Shown: in pieces, positions 8,033 through 17,680 of the stretch
Numbering within the stretch: position 1 is the stretch's first letter
Layout of the letters: the number at the start of each line of letters is the position of its first letter
Assembly (NCBI RefSeq): GCF_003634015.1
Contig: NZ_RBII01000002.1
Coordinates: forward strand, 399,597 to 463,596
DNA length: 64,000 nucleotides
Reading direction: 5' to 3'
From: Litorimonas taeanensis
GTDB taxonomy: Bacteria; Pseudomonadota; Alphaproteobacteria; Caulobacterales; Maricaulaceae
Made by a program: the position numbers and the translations under genes
Notes under the pieces: model-generated
Database searches by the model: none
What the model was told of the DNA's origin: nothing
Seen by the model: the letters and a program-made list of their open reading frames with translations, nothing else

Positions 8033-9046
8033 ATGCGCTTGCCTTTTTATTTCTTAGCGGCCTTGCTTGGCGGCGGCCTATGCCCTGCTGCGGCGCAGGC
8101 CCAAACAGCATCGGACACCGATTTAGAGCTTTACGGATCGTGGAGGCTCCATGCCAATTATGTCAGCGTCGACGAATCGTCTAACCCAGAAGGAGACGGA
8201 GAGCTGGGCTTAACAGACGCCTATTCCCGATTGGGCGCAAAATTACGCTTTGGCGATGAGGCCATAAAAATAACAGCGCGGTACGAGGTAAACATCAATT
8301 CTGCAGATTTAGAGTTAGGCGATCCTTCATTTTTCGACGACGAAGATTCCCGCCTATATAGTGTCAAAGCCGAAGGGAAATTCGGAACCGTATTAGTCGG
8401 CAAGGACTGGCTGCCTTATTATAATAATATTGGCTATCCCGTAGATTATTTCAGCTCCATCTATGCGGGCTACACCACTTATGCTTATTTTCGAGAGCAT
8501 CAAATCACCTATATAACGCCAAGAGTTAACGGCTTTAGCGGAAGCCTAGCCCGAATGCAGCGCACAGGCGGGGGGGCCAAAGGTTGGCACTATGCCTTGT
8601 CTTACGTCAAAAATGGAGTGACGCTTGCGGCAGGCCGAGAAGATATGGACGGCGCCGAAGCGGACACACAGGGCGTGGCCTTATCTTATACTCATAAGGA
8701 TTGGTATCTGGCGGGAAAATACGAAAAGAATGATATAGCTGGAACGATTTATAACGGCTTTGTCCAATATCGGCGCGGCCCCTATAGCTTTAAAGCGGGG
8801 CTCGGGCTTGGCGATCAATATTCAGGTGACACCTACCATTTGGGTGTGGACTATCATCTGAACGCACAATTTAAACTCTTCACGGAATTTTACGCCGAAG
8901 AATTAAACTACGCCCTGCTTCGTAATGATGCACAAAGGGCAAGCGATTATTTCGGTGCAGGCGGCTTTGGCGTTCGGCAAAATGGCAAGGCCATCCTCAC
9001 AGGGTTTCGATGGGATTTCTCCTTTCGCCCTCAACACCATCAATAA
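8033..9046 (+). CDS. outer-membrane porin, Gram-negative porin family
   Basis: A signal peptide ends near AAAQA-QT (residue 23). The rest is typical beta-barrel sequence with alternating aromatic strands: ELYGSWRLHANYV, SRLGAKLRFGDE, KAEGKFGTVLVGKDW, YALSYVKNGVTLAAGR, ALSYTHKDWYLAGKYE and near the end TGFRWDFSF. It lets small hydrophilic solutes cross the outer membrane; its selectivity cannot be read from the sequence. The extension RPQHHQ after the terminal aromatic strand is slightly unusual, since porins normally end in an aromatic residue. Its stop overlaps the stop of the opposite channel gene by 7 bp. Confidence 0.85.
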   Translation: MRLPFYFLAALLGGGLCPAAAQAQTASDTDLELYGSWRLHANYVSVDESSNPEGDGELGLTDAYSRLGAKLRFGDEAIKITARYEVNINSADLELGDPSFFDDEDSRLYSVKAEGKFGTVLVGKDWLPYYNNIGYPVDYFSSIYAGYTTYAYFREHQITYITPRVNGFSGSLARMQRTGGGAKGWHYALSYVKNGVTLAAGREDMDGAEADTQGVALSYTHKDWYLAGKYEKNDIAGTIYNGFVQYRRGPYSFKAGLGLGDQYSGDTYHLGVDYHLNAQFKLFTEFYAEELNYALLRNDAQRASDYFGAGGFGVRQNGKAILTGFRWDFSFRPQHHQ

Positions 9047-11157
9047 AATTTCACCAACATAGCAGTGAGCAATATCGCAAAGAATATCGGGAAATAAACC
9101 GCCCGATAAATTTGATTGTCATTAAAATCGAATAGGCTGGTTTTGTTTTTCGTATAAAACATCAAATTCAAAGTCGATGCGACTATCATGAAGTAAGTCG
9201 CAAAGTAGAAATACTCCATAAAAATAACATCTGCCGTCACGATGTCTTTGCGAAGATCAATATGCGAGAAAATCAGCACAAAGAAAAAGGCGGCCATGCT
9301 CTCTATAATGCCTTGTCGGGCCTCTGTTTTTCCACACGCCATAATCAAAATATATATCAAGCAAAGCGCCACAAATATCGGAATTAAATATGTAACAAAG
9401 GCATTGAGCAAAAGACGTTTAATATGAACATTATAATGTAAAATAGAGGTATTCTCTAAAAAAGCTTTCGAGCCATAACCCATATTGAAATCATAACTTT
9501 TCGTAGAGAAGTTAAAATAGCTCCGCGTTATCTCATTACCAGACATGACAATGTCTGGATTTAATCCCGCTAACTTTGTCGGGCTTGTGAAATCATAACT
9601 GTTTAAATCAGGTACAAAAATTAAATTATCATTCTGCGACTTGGGTGTGATTTGAATATCTAAATGCCGTTTATCAAAAGGGAAATCAGCATATTTTAAA
9701 TTCAGGCGAAGTGTCACGCGATAATCAAACCCGACGAGAAGATAGCCCGCTTCGCCTTCTTTGCCTTTGACAGATTCTCTATATGCCTCTTCGATATAAG
9801 ACGCCTCTGCAAAGGGGGATGTTTGGGGAAAGCGAATACCGACTTCAATTTCATCGGACATATCCAGAGGATATTTCTGCCACACAACTCCGCCAAAATT
9901 GACATTATAGCTATCAATGAAATCTATTCTCTCAACATAAATTCCTGTTGGAACCACAATAGGCGGGTCAATCTTTAACGCCTCTGCGCGGCTATTTTGC
10001 CGAGAGACATAGGCTTCTAGGCTAGACGTATCTATGACAGGCGGACTTTCTGCGGCGCCCAATGACCCGACTGAACCATGTTGAAGGAAACCGATAAACA
10101 CAACATTGGCGATGAGCAGCAGAGTCGCCAATAGGCTGATGACTTCTATCTCCATCGCGTCGAGAACATCACGACCAAAATAAAGCGTAATAGCCAAGAC
10201 GCATAACACAGAAAACGTCAGAAACATTTTTATGTAACGGCGATTTCTTTGGCGCTGGTCGTCCATCATATCGCGCTTAAAAAACACCATACCCATGCCG
10301 AAATCGGCAATTTCCAATTGGTCATAGAAAATCAAAGAGTGATCATTATGCTCGGCATCAAAAAATTCAGAATAGCCCGACTTCTTGTCAATTATACCCT
10401 GATAAGCGGCCTTCAAACGCGGTCTGTTTTCTTCGGCTAAGAGAGATTGCACCGTCTGGGTGCCGACGAAATCGGCATTAGGATGGGTAATAAAGCTTCC
10501 ATTTTTTGATGTGATAAACCCATACCCGGCCTTACCCACCGTCAACCCATGTACAATGCGTTTGAAATCACCCACTTCGAGGGAGAAATCTATGATCCCT
10601 CTAATCTGTCCCTTTTTCGGGCCAGAGGCATAATAAAACGGCACGCCGTAATCGACGAACCATTCACCTGCGGCGGCCCCATAATAGGGATTAGCCCAAG
10701 CCTCACCGAACTCCACCACATCTGTGTACCATGCCGTGCCATCGCGTTTTACAGTGTAATCATAGCTATCCCCGACATCGAGATAAGATTGAGAGCTCTT
10801 ATTATAATAAGGGCAATATAAGGCCTGAGTTTCAGAAAAGGCGTATTTCTCATAGCAGGCCGTGACGCCGCGTATTTCGGGGTAATCCAAGGCGACTTGA
10901 CGAATGAGGTCTTTGACTTCGGCATCCGTAAATTCACTCTCACCAAATTTTTGGCCCAGCTCATCACCTGCAGCTTTCACCGTGTGCAAGAGCGTTTCTA
11001 TGTCAGTTTTTAAAGAGGCGGTTATCGCCTCGCCTGTTTCTATAGCCTGAGTTTCTTGGGATTTTACGTAACGCCCATAAGAGATGACATTGAAGGCCAA
11101 AAACCCAGCCGTTAGCAACAGCAATAGATAGAGTATGATACGGGTCATCTTCTTCAT
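9040..11157 (-). CDS. dCache sensor fused to a pentameric ligand-gated ion channel (Cys-loop receptor family)
   Basis: Domains in order: TM1 (about 7-26); a periplasmic double-Cache/PDC sensor (30-300) with the hallmark GYGFITSKNGSFITHPNADF near 211-230; two TM segments (308-328 and 338-358) that return the chain to the periplasm; a pLGIC extracellular domain (about 400-575) with PTGIYVERIDFID and the family hallmark ADFPFDKRHLDI (490-501); then four channel helices M1 (580-606), pore-lining M2 (613-634), M3 (643-668) and M4 (686-704). This topology puts both sensor domains outside and fits pLGIC architecture. Cache domains bind small molecules such as amino acids or amines, so this may be a channel gated by two ligands. 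The ligand and ion are unknown. Confidence 0.85.
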   Translation of the reverse strand: MKKMTRIILYLLLLLTAGFLAFNVISYGRYVKSQETQAIETGEAITASLKTDIETLLHTVKAAGDELGQKFGESEFTDAEVKDLIRQVALDYPEIRGVTACYEKYAFSETQALYCPYYNKSSQSYLDVGDSYDYTVKRDGTAWYTDVVEFGEAWANPYYGAAAGEWFVDYGVPFYYASGPKKGQIRGIIDFSLEVGDFKRIVHGLTVGKAGYGFITSKNGSFITHPNADFVGTQTVQSLLAEENRPRLKAAYQGIIDKKSGYSEFFDAEHNDHSLIFYDQLEIADFGMGMVFFKRDMMDDQRQRNRRYIKMFLTFSVLCVLAITLYFGRDVLDAMEIEVISLLATLLLIANVVFIGFLQHGSVGSLGAAESPPVIDTSSLEAYVSRQNSRAEALKIDPPIVVPTGIYVERIDFIDSYNVNFGGVVWQKYPLDMSDEIEVGIRFPQTSPFAEASYIEEAYRESVKGKEGEAGYLLVGFDYRVTLRLNLKYADFPFDKRHLDIQITPKSQNDNLIFVPDLNSYDFTSPTKLAGLNPDIVMSGNEITRSYFNFSTKSYDFNMGYGSKAFLENTSILHYNVHIKRLLLNAFVTYLIPIFVALCLIYILIMACGKTEARQGIIESMAAFFFVLIFSHIDLRKDIVTADVIFMEYFYFATYFMIVASTLNLMFYTKNKTSLFDFNDNQIYRAVYFPIFFAILLTAMLVKFY

Positions 11158-11240
11158 AAAATCTGATTAACCGCTATTTCAAAGATTTACAGGCTTATTT
11201 TTCTACTTTTACGCGAAACCAAGTACGCTAGATTTTCAAT

Positions 11241-12614
11241 CTAACACTCCACCACATTCACGGCGAGGCCGCCTTGGCTCGTTTCTTTGTATTTTGTGCT
11301 CATATCTAGGCCCGTCTGGCGCATCGTTTCAATGACCTGATCAAGGCTCACCTTTGCAGCCTCAGAACTATGCAGGGCCAGACGTGCCGCGTTCACCGCT
11401 TTCACCGCACCAATGGCATTACGTTCGATACACGGAATTTGCACAAGCCCCCCAACAGGGTCACAGGTCAGGCCAAGATTATGTTCCATGCCGATCTCTG
11501 CCGCGCTACAAACTTGGTCAGGCGTGCCGCCCCATACTGCGGCGAGCCCGCCCGCCGCCATAGAACAAGCCACGCCCACCTCGCCTTGGCATCCCATTTC
11601 TGCGCCAGAAATTGACGCCCGCTGTTTGTAAAGCAGGCCAATTCCACCTGCCGTCAAAAGGAAGGTCCGCACTGCGGCGGGGCTTTTATCCATGCAATAA
11701 TGTCGAATAACAGACGGGATAATCCCCGCCGCGCCATTTGTGGGGGCGGTGACAACTTGGCCGCCTGCCGCATTTTCTTCATTCACGGCCATTGCGTAAA
11801 CATTGAGCCAATCGAAGAGTTGTTCTCTTTCATTTGACATTGGCGCATTCTGAAGACGATCCCAAAGGCGCGGTGCGCGGCGCGTCACCTTTAAGCCGCC
11901 GGGCAAGATACCATGTGTTTCCAAACCACGATTAATACAGTCCATCATTTTCTCGGCTATATCGTCGAGCATGGCCTTGGTTTTATCTCTGGGGCGTTTG
12001 CTATCTTCATTCGCCAGTATGATTTCATGAATGGGCAAGCCTTCGGCACGGCAAAAATTTAAGAGATCGGCGGCGGATTTAAATTGATAAGGGCCTTCGC
12101 TTACGCCGATTTTCACAATGTCATTTTTAGCAGGTTTTTTCAGCTGCGCTTTCGACGCAATAAATCCACCGCCTGTTGAATAATAGGTCCGCTTTTCTAG
12201 CAAGCCGCCCGTAGCATCATAAGCCATGACTGCCATTTCATTGGGGTGAAGATCCGCAGGTGTATCGTAATCTAATCGAATATCAGCCTTATAATTAAAC
12301 GCGATATCGCGCTTTCCGCCTAGTTTCAGAGTATTATTTTCGAGAGCCTCAGACCAGACTTTAGCCGCAATATCAGCTTTAAAGCTTTCTGGCTTTAATC
12401 CGGCGAGGCCCAAAAGCGCGGCCCGAGGCGAGCCATGCCCTTCGCCCGTAAAGGCGAGCGAGCCACGTAGCGCGACCTCTATACGCTCTGTTTTCTCAAA
12501 AAGCTTCATACGTTGTAAACGGCGTATAAAGCGTTCTGTAATCCGCATCGGCCCCACGGTGTGGGACGAAGATGGGCCGATACCCACACGAAATATATCA
12601 AGCACAGAAAGCAT
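11241..12614 (-). CDS. sdaA: L-serine dehydratase, single-chain iron-sulfur type
   Basis: Deaminates L-serine to pyruvate and ammonia using a [4Fe-4S] cluster rather than PLP. The N-terminal beta domain starts [20 protein letters not shown], with the SSSHT motif. The C-terminal alpha domain has [30 protein letters not shown], and [14 protein letters not shown], which supply the cluster cysteines. Length (457) is standard for the fused one-chain form. It is transcribed on the same strand between glpD and the channel gene, with a gap of about 180 bp after glpD that shows no clear terminator. Confidence 0.96.
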   Translation of the reverse strand: MLSVLDIFRVGIGPSSSHTVGPMRITERFIRRLQRMKLFEKTERIEVALRGSLAFTGEGHGSPRAALLGLAGLKPESFKADIAAKVWSEALENNTLKLGGKRDIAFNYKADIRLDYDTPADLHPNEMAVMAYDATGGLLEKRTYYSTGGGFIASKAQLKKPAKNDIVKIGVSEGPYQFKSAADLLNFCRAEGLPIHEIILANEDSKRPRDKTKAMLDDIAEKMMDCINRGLETHGILPGGLKVTRRAPRLWDRLQNAPMSNEREQLFDWLNVYAMAVNEENAAGGQVVTAPTNGAAGIIPSVIRHYCMDKSPAAVRTFLLTAGGIGLLYKQRASISGAEMGCQGEVGVACSMAAGGLAAVWGGTPDQVCSAAEIGMEHNLGLTCDPVGGLVQIPCIERNAIGAVKAVNAARLALHSSEAAKVSLDQVIETMRQTGLDMSTKYKETSQGGLAVNVVEC

Positions 12615-12795
12615 AGGCTCTAATAGACCGTTTCAATGCTTTGGCACACCCGTAATTTAACAAAAAGGCAAGATTCTAATCACGCCAATGGGGCGCTCTC
12701 GCCGCGCGCAATCAGCCCGAATGTCGCGGCGGGCAAGACGTTAGACAGCGTAGCTGAGACGCGGTACGCCTCAGAGACGACATAATAATGCCGCC

Positions 12796-14340
12796 CTATG
12801 TAAAGGTAATATTGGCCTCGAACCATTCGGCAAAAGCTATTCTCTGCTCGGCGCTCATATGAAGACCGCATCGGGTACGGCGCCATAGAATATCATCTGC
12901 CGATTTGGCCCATTCAGCTTTTACCATATAACGTATATCGGCTTCGCAGAGCGTACCGCCAAAGTCTTGCCCTAAGCCATTTTTCAAAACCTCGGTTAAG
13001 CATGTGCCGTAACGACGGGCCATACGTAGCAGCTGGGTCGGGTCGATATCAGGATAAGCCTTGCGCTGCGTTTGATAAAAGGCTTCGAAATCAGCATCTT
13101 TGATATCGCCGCCAGGGAGATGCGCTTTGCGCGTCCAAGGCTTGCCCATTTTTGGATAGAAATCTTCGAGCTTCTCCATCACATGATCGGCGAGTTTGCG
13201 AGACGTGGTAATTTTACCACCATAAACCGATAAGAACGGAGCGCCTTTTACTGGCGTGTCTAAGCCGAGGACATAGTCGCGCGTAACCTCAGATGCCTCT
13301 GCCGCTTTATCATCATAGAGCGGACGGACGCCTGAATACGTCCACACAACATCTTCGGGCGAGATATCTTTTTCAAAATACTCGTTCACACACTCACAAA
13401 GATAGGCAATTTCTTTGGCGGACGCTTCGGGCAGATCGTCAGCCTTCTCATGCGGGACATCCGTTGTACCAATCAGGGTGAAATCATGCTCGTATGGTAT
13501 CGCAAAGACGACGCGGTCATCGGCATTTTGGAATATATAGGCATGCGGGTCATCAAACATTTTCGGGACAACGATATGGCTGCCTTTGACGAGGCGTAGA
13601 GAGCTTGCATGGGGTTTGCCGCCCTGTGTTTGCGTGCCTGCGGCGGCAATTTCCGAAAGAGTTTCTACCCATGGCCCCGCCGCATTGACGATACCCTTAG
13701 CTGTGATGGTCTCTATTATCTCGTCGTTTTTATCATTGCCTGTTCTTAGCTCGACGGCATAGGCCCCGCCTTCACCGCGAATGGATATCACCTCTGTTTG
13801 CGTACGAATGTCCGCGCCGCATCGCGCCGCGTCCATCGCGTAAAGCGTCACAAGGCGAGAATCTTCGACCCAGCAATCAGAATATTCATACCCAGTCGTA
13901 AAGCGGGTTTCTAATTCATCATAGATGGGGTCCGTTAGTTTCCGGGTTTTCGTCCCCGGTAAAAGCTCTCGGCCGCCCAGATTGTCATAAAGAAAGAGCC
14001 CAAGGCGTAAAATCCATTTCGGGCGCAAACCTTCATCATAGGGCAAGACAAACCGCATGGGCCAAATAATATGCGGAGCCGCACGCAATAAGACTTCGCG
14101 TTCTTTTAGAGATTCGCGTACCAAGCGAAAATCATAATGCTCTAGATAGCGCAGACCGCCATGGATTAATTTCGTACTCGCCGATGAGGTATGACTCGCA
14201 AGGTCATCACGCTCACAGAGCAAAACAGATAGCCCGCGCCCCGCCGCATCACGGGCAATAGCCGTGCCATTAATACCGCCCCCTATGACGAGCATGTCAT
14301 AGCTTTGCGGCTGATTATTTGCGTTTTTCTCGGCTGTCAT
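12796..14340 (-). CDS. glpD: aerobic glycerol-3-phosphate dehydrogenase
   Basis: A membrane-associated FAD enzyme that oxidises sn-glycerol 3-phosphate to dihydroxyacetone phosphate and feeds electrons to quinone. The FAD motif is LVIGGGINGTAIARDAAGRG (residues about 16-35), followed by the family signature SSASTKLIHGGLRYLE. Later conserved stretches are VNAAGPWV, TDVPHEK and SGVRPL, then the C-terminal helical domain ending EQRIAFAEWF. Length of 514 is normal. glpR lies immediately upstream on the same strand (107 bp gap), a common arrangement for repression by GlpR. No glpK or glpF is in the window. Confidence 0.96.
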   Translation of the reverse strand: MTAEKNANNQPQSYDMLVIGGGINGTAIARDAAGRGLSVLLCERDDLASHTSSASTKLIHGGLRYLEHYDFRLVRESLKEREVLLRAAPHIIWPMRFVLPYDEGLRPKWILRLGLFLYDNLGGRELLPGTKTRKLTDPIYDELETRFTTGYEYSDCWVEDSRLVTLYAMDAARCGADIRTQTEVISIRGEGGAYAVELRTGNDKNDEIIETITAKGIVNAAGPWVETLSEIAAAGTQTQGGKPHASSLRLVKGSHIVVPKMFDDPHAYIFQNADDRVVFAIPYEHDFTLIGTTDVPHEKADDLPEASAKEIAYLCECVNEYFEKDISPEDVVWTYSGVRPLYDDKAAEASEVTRDYVLGLDTPVKGAPFLSVYGGKITTSRKLADHVMEKLEDFYPKMGKPWTRKAHLPGGDIKDADFEAFYQTQRKAYPDIDPTQLLRMARRYGTCLTEVLKNGLGQDFGGTLCEADIRYMVKAEWAKSADDILWRRTRCGLHMSAEQRIAFAEWFEANITFT

Positions 14341-14447
14341 GAAGACGCCTTTCCTTAGGTTATAATTCGGCTTTGGATGCCTGCTTCCTTACCTTTGCAT
14401 TTACAGAGTATAGGCGATTTCGCAAATCAGAATAGTGTGAGTCATAC

Positions 14448-15233
14448 CTAGGATGCGATAAAAACATTCACGCCTGAATTTTCACAAAGCGTTTGATAAT
14501 TAGAGGATAAGGCGCGGTCTGTCACAAGCATGTCCAAATCTTCTAAATGGCCCATTCGGTTCATAGCCGGCCGGCCAAATTTATGTTGGTCTGCGACTAA
14601 TATAGTCTTTCGAGAATTGCGTAATATGGTTCGCGCGGTTTTGACTTCTTGATGGTCAAAATCAAGCAACACGCCCGCTTCATCGATACCGCCAATGCCG
14701 ACAATACCAATATCCAATCGGAACTCATTGACAAAATCCACAGAGCTAGAGCCTATAATCGCGCCGTCTTGGCTACGGACTTCGCCGCCTGCAATCATAA
14801 TTTTAAAGCTACTATTATGGGCCAATATCTGGGCCACATTGATATTATTTGTTACGACATGCAGATTTTCATGCCCCAGCAAAGCCTGTGCCACAAATTC
14901 AGTTGTTGTCCCAATATTCAAAAACAATGAGGCGCCATTTGGCACAAGTGACGCTGTTAGTTCTGCAATTTTTCTCTTGGCATCCACGCCAGATTTCAGG
15001 CGGTCTTTATAGGGCCGATTTTCAACGCTATCGGCTTGGCCTGCGCCGCCGTGAAAACGCGTCAATAATCCGTGGGCTTTCAATTCATTCAGGTCGCGGC
15101 GAATGGTTTGCGGTGTGACGTCAAACTCTGTGACCATAGCTTCGGTCGCCACAAACCCCCGCTCGGATACCATCTCTAGAATAGCCATTTGCCGTTTTGA
15201 CGGCTTGAAAATTGCGGGTTCACTGGTCATCAT
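14448..15233 (-). CDS. glpR: DeoR-family repressor, probably GlpR
   Basis: A DeoR-type winged helix at the N-terminus (KRQMAILEMVSERGFVATEAMVTEFDVTPQTIRRDLNELKAHGL, about 13-57, split here for description) is followed by the sugar-phosphate sensor domain with LNIGTTTEFVAQAL, VTNNINVAQIL and GGEVRSQDGAIIG. Family knowledge: DeoR proteins respond to phosphorylated sugars; next to glpD the likely effector is glycerol 3-phosphate. Length 261 is standard. Some start uncertainty (tandem ATG ATG at 15233/15230). Confidence 0.88.
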   Translation of the reverse strand: MMTSEPAIFKPSKRQMAILEMVSERGFVATEAMVTEFDVTPQTIRRDLNELKAHGLLTRFHGGAGQADSVENRPYKDRLKSGVDAKRKIAELTASLVPNGASLFLNIGTTTEFVAQALLGHENLHVVTNNINVAQILAHNSSFKIMIAGGEVRSQDGAIIGSSSVDFVNEFRLDIGIVGIGGIDEAGVLLDFDHQEVKTARTILRNSRKTILVADQHKFGRPAMNRMGHLEDLDMLVTDRALSSNYQTLCENSGVNVFIAS

Positions 15234-15306
15234 TCCCGTCTATCAGAGAGATTTCAGGATGTAAAAACTTTCATAAAACTCTCGCCCTGCAAATTTGTTA
15301 CGCGCC

Positions 15307-16176
15307 TTATAGATGCTCGGCCCACAGGGTTAAATATGCTGCAATGTCGTCACTGTGTTTGACCCATCGGAAGTGATCTATTTTTTCTTTTATGCCTGCA
15401 GGCGGTTTATAACAGACGCGTTTCACATGCGCCTTTGGTAGCTTGGAAACCAGATGGTCCGCTGCGCTATGCGGGGCGAAATTATCGCCCTCTAGGGACA
15501 AAGCAAATATAGGAAACGCCGCGCGCGACAGGGCCGCTTCATAATTTTTCTGAGCGCCTTTTGGTAGAAAATTTCCAGTTCTACCTTGCCGCGCCCAATC
15601 CCGCATAAGGGCCTTTGGCTGTTTCCCGCCAAACCCTAATTTATGGCCGGGGAAATACCCGAAGAGAGTAGAGACCAAAACCGAGCTTTGTGTTCCTATC
15701 CATATCTTCACAGCTTCTATGCCTTGATAGGCTCTGTAATATACTGAGCCACTCGCAATAATAGCCACGGCCGAAATGTCTTTTGGGTTCGTAGCCTTGT
15801 ATAGCAGGCTTAAATGTCCGCCGAGACTATGCCCTAATAATATGATTTGGTTTTGCGGACAGGCGTGCTTAGCCGCCTCTATATAGGCTGGCAAATCGAG
15901 CTCTAAAATCTCTGCATATCCAAATTTATATGTGGGTGGTTTACGGTTACTCGTCCCTTGGCCGCGTAAATCACATAAGAGAACATTATAGCCCTTCGCC
16001 TGTAATATTTCCGCCACGGGTTTATAAAAAGAGGCTTTCACGCCCATGGCAGGAAGTAGAACAAAGAGCGTTTTCTCTGAGCCATTATTATCAGAGCTTG
16101 TTTCATCAGAACGGTAAAGCGGCGCTATAATCTGGGCGCCGTCTTTTGACACGATCTTTACGCTCTCTACGGCCAT
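15307..16176 (-). CDS. alpha/beta hydrolase, last gene of the AfsA-type operon
   Basis: The nucleophile elbow is GHSLGG (near residue 115), with a typical oxyanion region at LLPAMGVKASFY. Asp in LEGDNFAP and His in IDHFRW complete a plausible triad. DLRGQGTS is a common hydrolase loop. Substrate is unknown: the family includes esterases, lipases and acyl hydrolases. It starts 13 bp after the radical SAM gene and so is co-transcribed with it. In this operon it may release or transesterify the acyl product, but that is inference. No secretion signal, so it acts in the cytoplasm. Confidence 0.75.
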   Translation of the reverse strand: MAVESVKIVSKDGAQIIAPLYRSDETSSDNNGSEKTLFVLLPAMGVKASFYKPVAEILQAKGYNVLLCDLRGQGTSNRKPPTYKFGYAEILELDLPAYIEAAKHACPQNQIILLGHSLGGHLSLLYKATNPKDISAVAIIASGSVYYRAYQGIEAVKIWIGTQSSVLVSTLFGYFPGHKLGFGGKQPKALMRDWARQGRTGNFLPKGAQKNYEAALSRAAFPIFALSLEGDNFAPHSAADHLVSKLPKAHVKRVCYKPPAGIKEKIDHFRWVKHSDDIAAYLTLWAEHL

Positions 16177-16189
16177 GTCGCCTCTCTTT

Positions 16190-17680
16190 CTATTTCATCA
16201 ATAGAGGGAATAGCTCTGGATTGCCTAGAATAAATTTTGTGACGAAATTTGTGCCAAAACGAACATCGCGCGCAAAATGTTTTTTCTTATCACTGATACA
16301 CTTTAAGAGCATTTTGCCTTGGGTATTGAGCGTATGTGACATGTAATCCGTCTGCAGATTACCATGCCAAACCACACCGAGTTTATTGATGGTATAGCGG
16401 TCGCCCTCATCTTCAGTACACCCTGATTGTATATGGCTCTCTAGAATTTTCATGGCGGGTTCATATCGGTCGCAATCTTTGAACTTAGCGAGGAGAGATT
16501 TGTCGATCTCTTTGAATCGCGGAAACATCACCATTAAGCGGTCTAACACCCCTGACATACCAATGGGCTGCATTGTTGTTGAGGAAACGCCATAAGCGTC
16601 AATATTGGCAATATAGTCTTCTATTTTGTCGGGATTTATCGAGACCATATCTTTGACATTACCACGCGCCGCACAGCCCACTCCGATTATATCTTGGCGG
16701 CCACAATGCGCCGTTTGATATTGTGAGGGTTTAGAGTTTTGAGAGAAGGTTTCAGCAATCGTATTATGATATCCATGACGGATCATATAATCATAACCAA
16801 ATTCACGCATCGCCAAGAGCTGCCACATCGTGCCCGGTTGCTCTAAGCGCTCTTTCATAATCAGCTTATGCATGGGGCGATACGGCAAATACACTGTACC
16901 GAATAAATCAGCTTCTTCAGGTTTATATTGCGTCACCAAAGTTTCGAGGTCTTTTGCAAACCCATCAAAAGTTTGCCCCGGCAAATCATACATTAAGTCG
17001 ACACAACGATCGCCCTTATAGTTTATCTGTTCTAAACCCGTAAATAAGGCGTCTATATCTTCTTGTTTATCGACTCGGCCAATTTGCTTTCTCAGCACCG
17101 GATCAAAGGTTTCAATACCAAAAGTAACGCGGTCAAACCCAAAATCTTTGACGATTTTCAATTTCTCAATATCTTTGAAAGAGCGTGGCTCGCCTGTGAA
17201 TGTCTTTTCCAGCCTATCATATTTTGGCACGACTTGCTTAAGATGGGTGAAGAGACGCTCCATCCCTTTATGCGATAAGGTCGACGGCGTTCCGCCCCCT
17301 ATATAGATCGCTGTAAAGTTTCTGGCTTGGACATAAGGCTGAGCCATATACCAATCGATTTCTTTGATGAGGTAATCCACATAGAGGTCGAGGCGATCTT
17401 GGGACTGCCGCGGGTAATGATTTTTATTAAAATTACAATAATGACAAAATGACTTACAATAGGGGACATGGATATATAGCATTATATCGTCATTTAAATT
17501 TTGCGTCTCATCCTGAAGTTTAATCAAATTATCATTGACTTGTTCCCGGCTTTGCCAATCCCAATCCATCGTCCCGAAATTTGGCATGATGAAATGTGTG
17601 ATAGCGTAAAGCCGATCAAATGGCGTCGGCTGCGGGGGATTAGGACCATAATATAGTGGTGAGAAATCAATCTTAGACAT
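16190..17680 (-). CDS. HemN-like radical SAM enzyme
   Basis: The radical SAM cluster motif is CKSFCHYC (Cys-x3-Cys-x2-Cys) within YIHVPYCKSF, followed by the HemN-type IYIGGGTPS and FGIETFD. The C-terminal HemN domain is present (DLPGQT, IGVGCAARGN). HemN relatives include oxygen-independent coproporphyrinogen oxidase, haem-degrading enzymes, and radical SAM methyl transfer or cyclopropanation enzymes in natural-product pathways. Because it sits between a flavoprotein and a hydrolase in an AfsA-type operon, with an 8-bp overlap with the gene upstream, a biosynthetic role is more likely than haem synthesis. That is inference. 496 residues, slightly long. Confidence 0.8.
   Translation of the reverse strand: MSKIDFSPLYYGPNPPQPTPFDRLYAITHFIMPNFGTMDWDWQSREQVNDNLIKLQDETQNLNDDIMLYIHVPYCKSFCHYCNFNKNHYPRQSQDRLDLYVDYLIKEIDWYMAQPYVQARNFTAIYIGGGTPSTLSHKGMERLFTHLKQVVPKYDRLEKTFTGEPRSFKDIEKLKIVKDFGFDRVTFGIETFDPVLRKQIGRVDKQEDIDALFTGLEQINYKGDRCVDLMYDLPGQTFDGFAKDLETLVTQYKPEEADLFGTVYLPYRPMHKLIMKERLEQPGTMWQLLAMREFGYDYMIRHGYHNTIAETFSQNSKPSQYQTAHCGRQDIIGVGCAARGNVKDMVSINPDKIEDYIANIDAYGVSSTTMQPIGMSGVLDRLMVMFPRFKEIDKSLLAKFKDCDRYEPAMKILESHIQSGCTEDEGDRYTINKLGVVWHGNLQTDYMSHTLNTQGKMLLKCISDKKKHFARDVRFGTNFVTKFILGNPELFPLLMK

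Noticed and set aside
12680-12886. Minus-strand frame overlapping the glpD end
   Set aside because: Shadow of glpD in another phase; 12615-12795 shows no independent gene.
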